NCBI RefSeq assembly: GCF_000188695.1
Contig: NW_004754932.1
Location: 1,438,000-1,466,840 of the forward strand
Direction of reading: 5' to 3'
Length of the DNA: 28,841 nt
DNA from: Salpingoeca rosetta
Taxonomy: Eukaryota > Opisthokonta > Choanoflagellata > Craspedida > Salpingoecidae
Both the position numbers and the translations under genes were made by a program. Of the stretch, positions 1 through 25,413 are shown piece after piece (the stretch's first letter is position 1; the number at the start of each line of letters is the position of its first letter). The notes under the pieces are model-generated. The model worked only from the letters and a program-made list of their open reading frames with translations. It had not been told where the DNA came from and ran no database searches.

Positions 1-134
1 CGACAACAACAACAACAACAACAACAACAACCACAACTTCAACAACTACTACTACAACTCCAGCTCCAGCGTTCTTTTGACGACAATTTGTTCAACGCTG
101 ACAAGGCTTTTTCTACCTTAAAAAGAGAGCTCAC

Positions 135-8895
<8,761 letters not shown>

Positions 8896-8902
8896 CTGTT
8901 CA

Positions 8903-8985
<83 letters not shown>

Positions 8986-9280
8986 TGACAGGAGATTGCC
9001 GTGGAATGGGCATTGCCAGCGACAACAACCGTGGTGTCACGCTGCTTGAAGCACGGGTCTGCGCTTTCGCGCATTGTATGGATGGATGGATGGATGCGCG
9101 GGAAGGAAGGCTCTAGATTGACGACATGAATGACATCGTGACAAGGGTGGGAACAGAGAAGGCAAGGGAGGGGAGGGGAGGAGAGACGAGATCATGGTGG
9201 AGAGGGAGGGAAAGCACCAACAAAGGCACAAAAGGGACAATCACAACAACGACAACGACAACAGTGGGGGGGGGGGACGA
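8896..9280. other. Spacer between the ABCC fragment and citrate synthase
   Basis: This is where the roughly 300-residue first membrane domain of the ABC transporter should lie, but only about 385 bp separate the first ABCC exon from the citrate synthase stop. It holds a perfect GT repeat (8907-8981), a short ATGG tetranucleotide run (9078-9096), purine-rich sequence (9150-9235) and the 3' untranslated region of citrate synthase. A short minus-strand ORF starting with MRESADP lies near 9074, but no donor was found that joins it in frame to the ABCC exon at 8895. I see no transmembrane-coding exon here. Confidence 0.7.
8907..8981. repeat. (GT)n microsatellite, about 37 units
   Basis: A perfect dinucleotide run on the plus strand. 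On the sense strand of the ABCC gene it is a CA tract that leads, about 10 bp later, into the acceptor of the first visible exon. It also marks the point where the ABCC gene loses its expected 5' part. Confidence 0.97.
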
Positions 9281-11856
9281 TTACAGCTTGGCAACAAACT
9301 CCTTGAGCGCCTTGGTGCTCATGGACTTGGGGCGCTCAATAGGGAGGCCTGTGTGCGTGTGCGCGTGCATGTGCGTGTGCGTTTTGTGAGGACGAGAAAG
9401 GCGCGTATGATGGAGACATACATGTTGCGTGGAAACCAAGGCAATCGTCGGCAGCAGATTGCACGAACAAACGTGCATGCACACAGACACATGCATACAT
9501 TCACACACTCACACACTCACACACAAACACACACGGCAAGAACACACTACACATTTACGCACCGAGCGCGCGGTCCCAGACGAGGGAAGGAAGGACGCCA
9601 AGGGCGCGGGAGACGCCAAAGAGGACAGTGTAGAAGTTCTGCTCGTTGAAACCGTAGTGGCGGAGAAGGACACCGCTGTGGGCATCGACGTTGGGCCAGG
9701 GGTTGGCGGCCTTGCCCTGCTCAAGAAGAATGTCGGGCACAATCTCGTACAGCTTGCTCACAAGGCGGAACAGCTTGTCATCACCAAGGTGCTGTCAAGG
9801 AAACGAGCGCGCAGGGGAAAGCAATCGGCACAGATGAGACAATGGTTGCGGAGCACAATGTGGAGCGGGGCGGGGCCCAAGCACCACCACGACAACCACG
9901 AGTACAATCACAACCATGAGTACAATCACAACCACAATCACAACCATGAGTACAATCACAATCACGAGCACGAGCACGAGTACAATCACAATCACGAGCA
10001 CAATTACAACCTCAAGCACAAGCACGAGCACAATCACAATTTTGGGCATACAGAGCATCCCGCCCCACAATGTCGCGAACCTTGAGGGCAAACTCGCGCT
10101 GGCAGGTGTAGCGGGGGTCGGTCTTGCGAAGGACGGCATGGCCGTAGCCGGGGACAACGTTGCCAGACTTGAGGGTGTTCCAGACAAAGTCCTTGAGCTG
10201 CTCGTCAGTGAAGTCCTCGCCAACCTCCTTCTGCACCTCTGTGAGCCACTGGAGAACCTCCTGGTTGGCAAGACCGTGCAGGGGACCAGCAAGGCCAGAC
10301 ATGCCCGCGGCAAAGGAGAGGTAGGGATCCGACAGCGCAGAGCCAACAAGGTGCGTGGCGTGGGCGGACACGTTGCCACCCTCGTGATCTGTGCGCAATG
10401 GAACGATATGATACGATGACAAAACAAGCAGGTGGAAGGGAGGGAAGAAAGAGAGAGAGTGTGTGTGTGAGAGAGTGAGAGAGATGGGGAGGGGGAGGGA
10501 GGATTCCGTGAGTACAAGCAGCGAGCAACAAGAGTGCGTATACACAACGCGAAAACCTAGCAGCGAGGCGCGAAGCAAGACAGTCACAGGTTGTTGTTGG
10601 GGTGGGTGGTGATCATGTCTGTGCGCCGTTAATGCTGTTGGTTGGGTTGGGTTGAGCGTGGCACATGAGCAAACGCACCGGCGTGGATGGTGAGGTAGAG
10701 GCGCATCAGCTCGGTGAAGTCCTTGTTGGTGTAACCCATCATGTTGCAGAAGTTGGCAGACCCTGAGAACGACAAACAACGCGAGGCGGGGTGTGGAAGG
10801 TGAGTGGAGCCTCGAAAGCTTCAACCGGGTGTTCTCAAAGTCCAACACGTTGCTCTCACAGTCGCTTCGCATGCACCATTCAACGTGCCACACCGCACTG
10901 GGTGCACGCCACGCAAGGAAGCAACAGCATGTGCTCACCAACATGCTCAAGCACAAGCATGTGTACGGAAAGCACAAGTACAAGCACAGACAAACGAACG
11001 TACACACACACACAGACCGACATGCCAGTGGCACGCATTGTGGGGAACTTACAGTCAAGCTCGGGGTCGATGCAGGCGACGTTGCCGTCACCGTATGTGT
11101 TCTTGTAGATGGAAGCGGCGACGACGGGGAGCTTGGCAATGAGGTTCATGCTGTCCTCGTAGAAGAGCTCCCAGAACTGCTTCTTGGAGACGGACTTGGC
11201 GGCGTAGGCCTTGGCAAACTCAGACTCGGTCTGCAGGGCTGCAATGGCAGACACAAACTGGGTCATGGGGTGCATGGTGGAAGGGAACTTGGCAATCATG
11301 TCGGCGACGTGGCTGGGGAGGTCGGCGCGGGCGGCAAGCTCGCGGGACACGGCGCGGACCTGATCCACGGTGGGAATCTCGCCGGTGAGGAGGAGCCACA
11401 GGGCACCCTCGGGGAGGGGCTCCTCGCCGCCGTCGGCCTTGGGCAGGAGCTCCTGCAGCTCGGGCAGGGTGTAGCCGCGGTAGCGGATACCCTCCTCGGG
11501 GTCGAGGACGGAGGTCTCTGTGACGAGGCCCTTGATGCCGCGCATGCCGCCGTAGGCCTGGCGCACGGTCACAGTGCCAATGACAGTGTCGTCGTGCTCT
11601 GAGCGGAACTCCTTGACATCAGCCTGCAACAACAACAACACCAACACACAACAAACAACAAACAACAAACAAAACAAGGCAAGGCAAGGCCGGTGATGAG
11701 GGGAGGGGCTTGTGTGCGCTTTTGCTACTTTCACAAACACAACACACACACACACACACACAAACAACGCACACACACACACACACACACACGCAAACAC
11801 ACACGCAAACACACACAACACAACAAACACAACACACAAACACACCACACAAACAC

Positions 11857-11889
<33 letters not shown>

Positions 11890-12036
11890 ACACAACCAAC
11901 AACCAACGCACAAGCGCACCTGCACTTGGGGAATAATCTCCGTGAGGCGCTCCTTGAGGCCACTGGAGGACATGGCAGCAGCCGATGTGGAGAGGTAGCG
12001 GGCCACAGGCCGGGTCGCAACACGAGCGAGGTGCAT
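9281..12036 (-). CDS. CS: Mitochondrial citrate synthase, complete, 6 exons, 458 aa
   Basis: Condenses acetyl-CoA with oxaloacetate to citrate in the mitochondrial matrix, entry step of the TCA cycle. Exons: 12036-11920, 11623-11053, 10762-10679, 10388-10081, 9791-9563, 9348-9281; the total of 1377 nt is 458 codons plus a TAA stop. The start Met opens a basic, Ser/Ala-rich presequence ([17 protein letters not shown]) typical of matrix targeting. The body matches animal citrate synthase almost without gaps ([53 protein letters not shown]). The catalytic triad is present: His295 in PLHGLANQ, His341 in GYGHAVL and Asp396 in NVDAHSG, equal to His274, His320 and Asp375 of the mature pig enzyme. 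The donor at 10080 (AAG before GTTCGC) was chosen because it continues FALK into HLGDDK as in animals. Sequence-simple introns separate the exons; nothing suggests loss of function. Confidence 0.97.
9893..10041. repeat. CAC/GAGTACAATCA minisatellite in citrate synthase intron 4
   Basis: Variant hexamer-to-18-mer units built from AATCAC, CACGAG and GAGTAC repeat about 20 times within the intron from 10080 to 9792. The reading frame stays open in several frames, but exon phase and alignment exclude it from the protein. On the sense strand it is GTGATTGTG-like, so again GT-rich after the donor. Confidence 0.9.
11735..11900. repeat. CA-rich repeat block in citrate synthase intron 1
   Basis: Mixed CACA, AACACA and CAACA units within the intron 11919-11624. 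On the sense strand this is GT-rich DNA beginning about 20 bp after the donor of exon 1. Confidence 0.9.
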
Positions 12037-12724
12037 GCTTGCGGGCTTGTTTTGGTCGTGCGTGGAAAGCGGGGTTGGTTGGTGGCGGCAACAAACACAC
12101 ACAAGGGGGGAAGTGGCGGTGGTAGTGGAGCGTGGCTGCTGGGCCGAGCCGATTTCCACTGACTTGCACCACAAATTGCTGGGCTTGCGGCGTGCGTGGT
12201 CTGATTTACGAGTATGACAGCGAATTATCGTATGCGGAAAGCGATAATCGTTTGAGCCCCAAAACTCATGCTCCACCTATACAACCCCACCATCACAATT
12301 TTGGCGCACCAAGCTCTTGTTTTGTGGGCAGGGGCAGTGCAGCAGCGTGCAGTGTGAGGTGACATGACTGACATGAAGCCGTGAGGTGATGTGAGACATG
12401 ACATGACTGACATGAAGCCGTGAGGTGATGTGTGACAGGCAGTGACAATGAGTCGGTGGCACAGCACTCTCCCCTCGTGTCACGTTTGACGGGGTCCATG
12501 TATGTCTACTGATAACTGTACAACCTTCCAACGCAGAGGGGTAAAAGGACATGGTGTAAATGCATGACATGACACATTCAACAGCGAACAGTGCAAGGGC
12601 CTAGAAAGCAAGTGATGCAAGAGAGACCGGGGGGGGGGGGAGAGGAAAAGTGTTGTGGAGTAAGGGGATCCTAGGTGTGGAGTGAGGCAGTGGTCGTGGT
12701 TGCGCACGTACATGCACACGCACA
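12037..12724. other. Upstream region of citrate synthase and DNA left of the gap
   Basis: It should hold the citrate synthase promoter and 5' untranslated region (right after 12036) and, near 12600-12724, either the 3' end or an intron of the FYVE gene. No TATA box or clear motif stands out. It contains a 39-bp tandem duplication (12360-12437) and a G run near 12631. I cannot place the stop codon of the FYVE gene here: reading across the gap is only as good as the gap size estimate. Confidence 0.5.
12360..12437. repeat. 39-bp tandem duplication
   Basis: Two copies with a period of 39 bp; 34 bases starting at 12360 match exactly those starting at 12399, then a single A/T mismatch, then four more matches. 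The unit includes GACATGACTGACATGAAGCC. It lies 320-400 bp upstream of the citrate synthase start. Confidence 0.9.
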
Positions 12725-13405
12725 NNNNNNNNNNNNNNNNNNNNNNNNNNNNNNNNNNNNNNNNNNNNNNNNNNNNNNNNNNNNNNNNNNNNNNNNNNNN
12801 NNNNNNNNNNNNNNNNNNNNNNNNNNNNNNNNNNNNNNNNNNNNNNNNNNNNNNNNNNNNNNNNNNNNNNNNNNNNNNNNNNNNNNNNNNNNNNNNNNNN
12901 NNNNNNNNNNNNNNNNNNNNNNNNNNNNNNNNNNNNNNNNNNNNNNNNNNNNNNNNNNNNNNNNNNNNNNNNNNNNNNNNNNNNNNNNNNNNNNNNNNNN
13001 NNNNNNNNNNNNNNNNNNNNNNNNNNNNNNNNNNNNNNNNNNNNNNNNNNNNNNNNNNNNNNNNNNNNNNNNNNNNNNNNNNNNNNNNNNNNNNNNNNNN
13101 NNNNNNNNNNNNNNNNNNNNNNNNNNNNNNNNNNNNNNNNNNNNNNNNNNNNNNNNNNNNNNNNNNNNNNNNNNNNNNNNNNNNNNNNNNNNNNNNNNNN
13201 NNNNNNNNNNNNNNNNNNNNNNNNNNNNNNNNNNNNNNNNNNNNNNNNNNNNNNNNNNNNNNNNNNNNNNNNNNNNNNNNNNNNNNNNNNNNNNNNNNNN
13301 NNNNNNNNNNNNNNNNNNNNNNNNNNNNNNNNNNNNNNNNNNNNNNNNNNNNNNNNNNNNNNNNNNNNNNNNNNNNNNNNNNNNNNNNNNNNNNNNNNNN
13401 NNNNN
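12725..13405. other. Assembly gap (681 Ns) inside a coding exon
   Basis: A run of Ns. The right edge breaks off inside sense-strand codons alternating Lys and Gln near the C-terminus of the FYVE gene, a low-complexity sequence that probably defeated assembly. True length unknown. Confidence 0.99.
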
Positions 13406-16400
13406 GGCTGCTTCTGCTTCTGCTTCTGCTTCTGCTGTGCAACCTTCCGCTTCTGCTGTTGCTGCTTCGGCTTCTGTTGCTCCTCCCTCTTCTGTTTCGG
13501 CTGCTTCTTCTTCTGCGTCTCAATTGTGGTGGCCGCAAACGGATTCCAGCTGGCTGTACTCGCCGTGGTGGCCTCCTGTTGCTTGCGCCCATTACTCTCC
13601 GGCCGCTTCAACTCCTGCTTGGCAGCGGGAAACACGGTCGCCTTTGCGCCGCTGCCTTCCTGCTTCTTGGTCTTCTTTCCCCCCGTTGTCGCTGTTCGCC
13701 CTTGCTGCTGCGCGTGTGACTGCTGCTGCTGTTGCTGCTGATGCTGTTGTTGCTGTTGCTGTTGTTGTTGCTGTTGGGGCGGGTGCGGTGACGTTGACTG
13801 CGACACAGGCGTCAGCGTCACGCTGCGCGCCCCATTGGCTTCGCCATGCACATCCACGTTGCCGCGCGGAGAAATGGGACGAAGCGTGTTGTGCTGTTTC
13901 GCACCGCCAACAATGGCCGCAACACCCGCAACCGCTGTGCTCAGTCCTTCCCCGCGCTGCTTGCGCTGCTGTCCGGACTGATTCCCCTTCTTCTGTGTCG
14001 TGGGAGATGCCGCGGTACTGCCAGCGCCCTGGTCCTTGCTCTGATGCCGTGTCGCGGTAGCGACGGTGGTGGCAGGCTTTGTTGTCGTTGCCTTTGCTGC
14101 CGCTGCTGTGGCCGCTGCTGTGGATGTGGGCGGTGCTGTGGTGGTTGTGGTGGTTGTGGTGGTGCCGCTGGTGTCTGATGCGTGGTCTGTCAGCTGTGAC
14201 ATGGCGCGCGCCCGCTCCATGGCCGTCGCCGTCACCGTCTCCAGCACAATGTCCTTCTCGGAGCGGAGAATCTCCTGAAACTGCTCCTGCAGCATCTCAG
14301 ACACCTCCTGCCCGTTGATGCCCATGATCAGCATGCCTGGCTTGAGGCCCGCAGCGCTCGCCGGTGTCTTGTCAAGCACGCGCGCTACTGTCACCTTCAG
14401 CTCAAAGTCAAGGTCCTCGTAGTGGAAGTCGGCGCCGACGGGGTCATTCGCCTGGTGCTTGTGCAGGGTGACAGAGACGAGCGCGTTGTCATCCGCCTTC
14501 TCGCGTGCCTGCTCGTACGCCGTGCGCGCGTCTTGCATCACGTCCTGCTCCTCCTGCTCAATGTCCACAATGAGGTCGAAGCAGTCCCGACACACGCGCA
14601 CGGGCCGGCGGTTGGAGGACGTGCGCACGCGATCCGAGCAGCACGCGTGGCACATCACCTTGCCGCACAGCCTGCAGTGGTGGCGGCGAACGCGCAGCGA
14701 GAAGTTGAGCCCGCAGCCCTCGCACGAGGGCGTGTCGTTGCGCCACTTGCTCAGGTACCGGCGGCGAAGCAGCTCGCGCTCGCGCCTGAGGCGGTCCTTC
14801 AGCTCCTCAATCAGCTGATCCCGCCGCCGCAACTCCTCCTGCAGCGCTGTCACGCGCGCCATGTCCTCCACCTCGTCCCGGTGCTCCGTGTGCTCCTTCT
14901 TCAGCAGCGTGTGCGCCGTGTCTGTGGTGTGGTGCCGCAGCTTTTCAATCACCTCCTTGTGCTGCTCCAGCGCCAGCCGCTGCGTCGCCGTCAGCGTCTT
15001 CAGCTTCTCCAGCTGCGCCTTGAGCCGCGCAATCTCCAGCTCAAGCTCGTGGATGCGCTCCATTGCCCGCTCCAGTTTCCCCTCCACCTCCTCGCGCGCC
15101 TGCTGCAGCGCCGCGACCTGGTCCTCCAGGTCCGCAATCGTGTCCTGCGCCTCGGCCTTGTCCTTCTCCAGCTGCTCCACCTGCGAGCGCAGACTTGCCT
15201 CAGCAGCCTTCAGGCGCGCAATCTCCTCTGCCTGCTCCCGCAGCTCCTGCAGCAGCTTCTGCAGGCGCTCGCCCATGCTCATGTCTGCTGCCGCGCCCTC
15301 TTGCACGAGTTCCTCCTCACGGTCGTCACCGTGACCGCCGGCAGAGGCAAGCAGCGCCTCAAGCTTGCGATACTGCGCATCCAACTCGTCATACTGCTGC
15401 TGCAGGTCGGCCAGCCGCTCCTGTAATTTTGGTGTTTGGAGATGATGGAAGGAGGGGGTGTAAATGGAGTGCGTGAGTGGAGTTTGTGTTGTTTGTTGGA
15501 CAGGGAGGGGGTAAAAGGGGGCGTGAAGGTTGGGAACAGGAAACAAGACACACACACACACATGTATCCAATGCACCCACACAAGCTATGTCACAACCAA
15601 CACCACAACCAACAAATGAACAAACAAGCAACACGAGAGAGCGACACGCACAGATAACAAACCACGCGTACAAAGCAGCAAAGAACCGGAAGCTGCTGCA
15701 CGCATAATCGCACCTCGAGTTGTGATTTCCTGAGCTGCAGCTGCTCCAGGTCTTGGCGCAGCTGGGCAAGTTCGCTGTCCTTTGCAGCAAGCTCCTCCTC
15801 CATCTCCCGGAGCGACCGCTCAAGCTCTGCCTGCAGCGCATCGCTCATTTCCAGCCGCTTCTTTAGCTGCGCGATGATGTCGCCGGCATCTGCGTCGCCC
15901 TGCTCGCCTTGGTTCTCAAGCATCTCCTTCACCCCTTGCAGGATGCGCTCGTACTCGGCCACCTTCTTCTTCAGGTCGCTGATTTCGGCCTCCAGCGCCG
16001 CAACTTTGGCTGCGTGCTCCTCCTTCAGCTTGTTCAGCATCTCCGTGAGGGACAGCCCGGCCTCTGCCGCTGCGCGCATGTTGGCGCTCACAGACTCAAG
16101 CTCTGCGCGGATGGCATCAAGCTCGTCCGTCTTCGCCTGCAGCTCAGTTTCAAGCGCCTTCACCTTCTCCTCGGCAGCAGAGAGCTGGTCGCGCAGGGCG
16201 GCCTCGCTTGCCTCCAGGTCGCCCACCTTCTCCTGCAGCATCTTCTCCCGCCGCTGCGTCTGCTCGAGCTCCTCCGCCTGCGCTGCCCGCGCATCCTCCT
16301 CGTCACGCAGCGCCTGCGTCACCCTGGCCACCTCCTCCTTGCTCTGCGCCAGCTCGTTCTCCGCCGCTACACACGCCTTTCGCAGTCGCTCGCGCTCGCG

Positions 16401-19154
16401 TTCCGCCTCTGCCAGCTGCTCTGCCAGTGCGTCCAGCCCCATGGCTGCAAACGACGCATCCTTGTCGTCGCCACCCTCGCCCGTGTCTGCGCCGTCCGCG
16501 TCATTGCCCTCCTTTGCGCCCTTGAGAAAGTCCATGACCTGTTTCAGCATGGCCTCACGCTCCTCCAAGCGCCCCGATACGTCGCGCAGGTCATCTTGCG
16601 TACCGGACAGGGACGCCTCCAGCTCCTCCTTGCTGCGCGCCAAGTCCTTCCGCTCCGTCTCCAGGCCGCGTACCTTGGCCTGCAGCGCGTCTACCTCGTC
16701 CTCCAGCTGCGTGATGGCGTCCTGCATGTGGTCGTGCTCGTCCTTTGCCCGCTGCAGCTGCAGCGTGAGGTTGCTCAGCGCGTCCGTGTCCCCGTCGCCC
16801 TCGCCGCCATCCTGCGGGCCAAGCGACTTGAGGTGCTCCATCACGCGTGTCAGAAGCTCCTCTCGCTCCTGCAGCCGCGCCTGTGCCTCTGCCAGCGCCG
16901 CTTGCGCCTGCTCGCACTCCCGCCCGCTGCGAAGCTTGTCTTCCTTGAGCTGGTCCACGAGCTCCGACAAGCTGAGCCCAGCCATGGCCGCCGTCTGCGC
17001 GTTACCCTGCGACTCCGCCAGCTCCTTGCGCACGGTGGTGAGGATGCCCTCCATCTCGGACTGCAGGCTCTCGTATTGGCTCTGCGCCTCCGTCAGCTGC
17101 AGGTTGAGCCGCTTCAACTCCCGCTCCTGGCCCTCTGCGGACGTCAGCGCCGCCTGCACCTCGGAGTCTGCGGCACGCTGTGCTCGCATGGCGGCCTCCT
17201 CTGCCTGCGCTTTCGCCATTGTGCTTTGCGACAGCGCCTGTTCGCGCTCTGCCCGTGCGCGAGCCGCTGCTGCCTCGGCCTCAACCAACTCCTGCCGCAG
17301 GCCATCAAGCTCCGAGTCCTTGTCCTGCAGTTTAGCCCTCAGTGTGTCCAGCTCCGTGTCTGTTGCCTGGCGCGCGTTGAGGGCCTCTGTGAGCTGCTGC
17401 TGAAGATCGTCCATCGCCGTGCGTGACGCCTCGGCTTGCTGCTGCAGGCGCTGCATCTCAACCTGGCTGGCCTCCGCCTTGCTCTGCATCTCCTCCACCT
17501 CCTCCCGCAGCTCACGAATGTGGCTGTCGCGTGTGGTGACGGAGCGCTGCGACGCGTGCGAAGTGGACACTTGTTCCTGCAGCCGCTGGTTCTCGTCTTC
17601 CAGCTCCTGCAGACTGGCCTCAAGAAACTCCTGTGCTTCACGGTGGCCCTTGAGCCGCGAGCCAAGCGTGTCGACTTGCACCAAAGCTTCCTCCAGCATG
17701 CCCCGCAGCTCGGCGTTCTCCTCCTTGTACAGCTGGTGCTCCTCCAACACGATGGACAGGTCTGCGTCACCCTGCATGATGGATGCGCCCTTTGAAGATG
17801 ACATGAGCATCTCTGCCACGCCAGCCCATTCGGCCTGCTTTGCGCTGTACTCGTCGCTCACACTCTGCAGCTGCTCCTGTGTTGTCTTGAGCGCCTCCTG
17901 CACCGCTGTAAGCTCCTCCGTGTGCTTCTGCCGCAGATGCGTGACCTGTGTGTGTGCGTGTGTGTGTGTGTGTGTGTGTGGTGCAGGGAGGGCATCATAG
18001 GCAGCAGTGTAAACATGGCAAAGAATGAGACGCGCGAACCGTGATTATGTGAAGACACAACACACATACACACGACGGGTGCACGCGCGTGAGCCGCGCA
18101 AACAACACACATACACACGCACGCACGCACACACACATACACACGCACGCACACACACATACACACACACTTGCACACTCACACACCAACATGCCCTACA
18201 CGCCATCAAATAGGATGTACTGACGTAGTGTTGAAAGTCTTTGAGGGCCTCTTGGGCGCCGGCGTCGTCGCTGCCTTCCGATGGAGCGGCTGTGGCATCG
18301 ACTTTGCTGCTGAGCTGCTCCTGAAGCTTGGCGATGAGAGCAAGCTGCGTGTCGCCCTCGGCCTCAGCCTCCTCCAGCTTCTGAGCAGCGGCTTTGTGCG
18401 CGTCCACAGCAGCCTCCTTCTCCTGCTGCAAGCTGGTCACTTGCTTCTTCAGGCTGTCGATTTCCGACTTGAGGGCTGCGTTGCGCGCAGACTGCGCAGC
18501 CTTTGCGGCGTCGGAGCCGGACCGCGCAGGCGTGCCGCCGTCATCCTCTTGCCCCGGCTTGCTCAGCCGTGATAGGACAGACCCAGACCGTGCGCGTGCA
18601 TCTGGATACAAGTGACTCAGTGTACTTAAAGTGGATCCCGACCGCGCGCGCCCAGCTTCCAAGAACACCTCATTCTCCCCATCCTCCGCCTGCAAAGTGT
18701 CGCGTTGTGGTGTGTGTGTGTTGTGTGTGTTGTGTGTTGTGTGTGTTGTGTGTGTGTGTGTGTGGTGATGTGTGTTGTGTGCGTCAAGGCAAGAAGAAGG
18801 ACCAAGTCGCCTTGCGCCACCACACAGCTGGAACTGCAAGCTCTTAGTCGCTGCAGGCCATCACCATCACCATGAAGAGAGGAAGACATGTCACAACAAC
18901 GCAGTAGCAGCGGCAGCGGCAGCAGCTGACCTTCTGCAGCTGAAAGGCATGGCGAGCCCGCTTCAGCTCCTCCACGCGCTTCTTGTGCGCTGCAATGCGC
19001 TCCTGTATTGGAGGGTGAACGCAGAACATACTCGTATCAGCTGTGTACGATGTGTGCGGGCCATATTTGGACATGCATGCGTGTGTGTGTGTGTGTGTGT
19101 GTGTGCGTGCGTGCGACCAAGAGCCACAACACCAACCTTGGCGGTGCTCATCAT
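13406..19154 (-). CDS. Giant coiled-coil FYVE and PDZ-like protein, 3'-incomplete at the gap
   Basis: Probable endosomal tether or scaffold. Exons: 19154-19137, 19002-18931, 18689-18225, 17945-15714, 15420-13406 (cut by the gap); phases agree. About 1600 residues are visible. The start MMSTAK sits in an 18-nt exon with context GCCGCCAATGATG. Residues about 7-1140 are Glu/Leu/Gln heptad-rich coiled coil with an RSGS-repeat, Ser/Gly-rich patch near residues 40-80. A FYVE finger follows at about 1151-1212 (DNA 14570-14752): WRND, RRHHCRLCG and RVCRDC give all three signature motifs and eight Cys/His-type ligands, so PI3P binding is expected by family. A PDZ-like fold is seen at about 1266-1325 (FELKVTVARVLDKTPASAAG, LKPGMLIMGINGQEV). 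The tail holds poly-Thr, a Gln run (about 1478 onward) and Lys/Gln repeats. It resembles EEA1-type tethers in the coiled coil plus FYVE order; the PDZ after FYVE is unusual. Its partner for the PDZ is unknown. Confidence 0.9.
13719..13775. repeat. Coding Gln tract in the FYVE protein tail
   Basis: On the sense strand CAA/CAG codons encode about 19 Gln residues with one His interruption. Mixed CAA and CAG codons argue for a tract kept at the protein level rather than a recent slippage expansion. Confidence 0.9.
17949..17981. repeat. GT run abutting the acceptor of the main FYVE-gene exon
   Basis: On the sense strand this is CACACACA running straight into the AG that precedes position 17945. 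The other end of the same intron (18065-18180 on the plus strand) is CA-rich, i.e. GT-rich on the sense strand. Confidence 0.9.
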
Positions 19155-20020
19155 TGGCGGCTTGCTGCTTGTTGTTGTTGGTGGGCTGAGGAAAATTGAT
19201 TATTATCTTTACACACTTTTCCGCAAACACCCCCCGCCTTGATGACGCATCCCTCCAACCATGTGTATTTGTGTGTGTGTGTGTGTGTATGCGTGTGTGT
19301 GTGTGTGCGTGTGCGTGTGTGTGTGTGTGTGTGCGTGTCTCCCTCCCTCGCTCTCGCTCGCTCTCTCGCTCGCTCTCTGTCAGCGTCTTTGCGTGGTATC
19401 AATGATATGTTCAACGGTTTCAGGGTCGAGTATGTGAAGGTGACGAAAGGAAAAACGGAAGCGCAATGAATAATGAACGAGAGGGATCAGGGGGGTCAAT
19501 GCCAATGGCATGTTCAATGAACCGCAACAACAACAAATCAAGGGAGAATGGGGCTGCATGTAACGCAATAACAGGGACGAAAATGAATGCGAAACGAGGG
19601 AAGAAAGCAGTGCGTCCAGCAAGAACAAAAAACGGCACACACACACACACACACACACAACCAAAGACAACAAACGCAGCGGTGTTGGGGAGGTGGGGTC
19701 AAAACGCACGGCCAGCAGCAACAGCAGGCAGTGCTGACACATGGAACCAGCAAACACCAAAACAAAGCAACTCCAGGCAAACAGGAAAGCATTGTGCCTG
19801 CCTTGGGAGGGGAGGGGAGGGGTTTCAAAACAGAGGAGAAGAAAGGTGCGCCTGCGCCACCCGTCAGTGAGAAAAAAAAAAACGAAAGTTGTGTGTGTGT
19901 GTGTGGTGTTAACCGCGATGGTGGTATGGGGTGGGAACAAAACGGGGAGTAGGGAGGGAGGTCAGCAAAAGTGTGGAAAGCATGAATCAACAGCAGCGCG
20001 AGTTTGAGGAAGTGTCGTGT
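19155..20020. other. Intergenic region between FYVE and MyTH4-FERM-SH3 genes
   Basis: 865 bp with the FYVE gene promoter near 19155 and the 3' untranslated region of the MyTH4 gene near 20020. It contains GT-rich DNA (19270-19335), a CGCT/CTCT polypyrimidine tract (19340-19380), a CA run (19635-19660) and an A11 run near 19872. No convincing ORF, RNA gene or promoter motif was seen. Confidence 0.6.

Positions 20021-25413
<5,393 letters not shown>

Noticed and set aside
8986..9074. Short minus-strand ORF starting MRESADPCFKQ as a first ABCC exon
   Set aside because: No convincing phase-0 donor links it to the exon at 8895 and it shows no membrane segment.
12601..12724. Continuation of the FYVE protein past the gap (VRVHVRAQPRP...)
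   Set aside because: It relies on the estimated number of Ns for frame; composition looks non-coding.
14422..15426. 334-residue plus-strand ORF rich in Leu/Arg/Val
   Set aside because: Shadow of the FYVE gene coding strand, which has zinc-finger motifs in the opposite direction.
15874..17426. Two 500-residue plus-strand ORFs antisense to the coiled-coil exon
   Set aside because: They are a by-product of GC-rich third positions and Glu/Leu/Gln codons on the other strand; their Ser/Arg/Leu composition matches nothing and the minus frame shows clear heptads and flanking FYVE.
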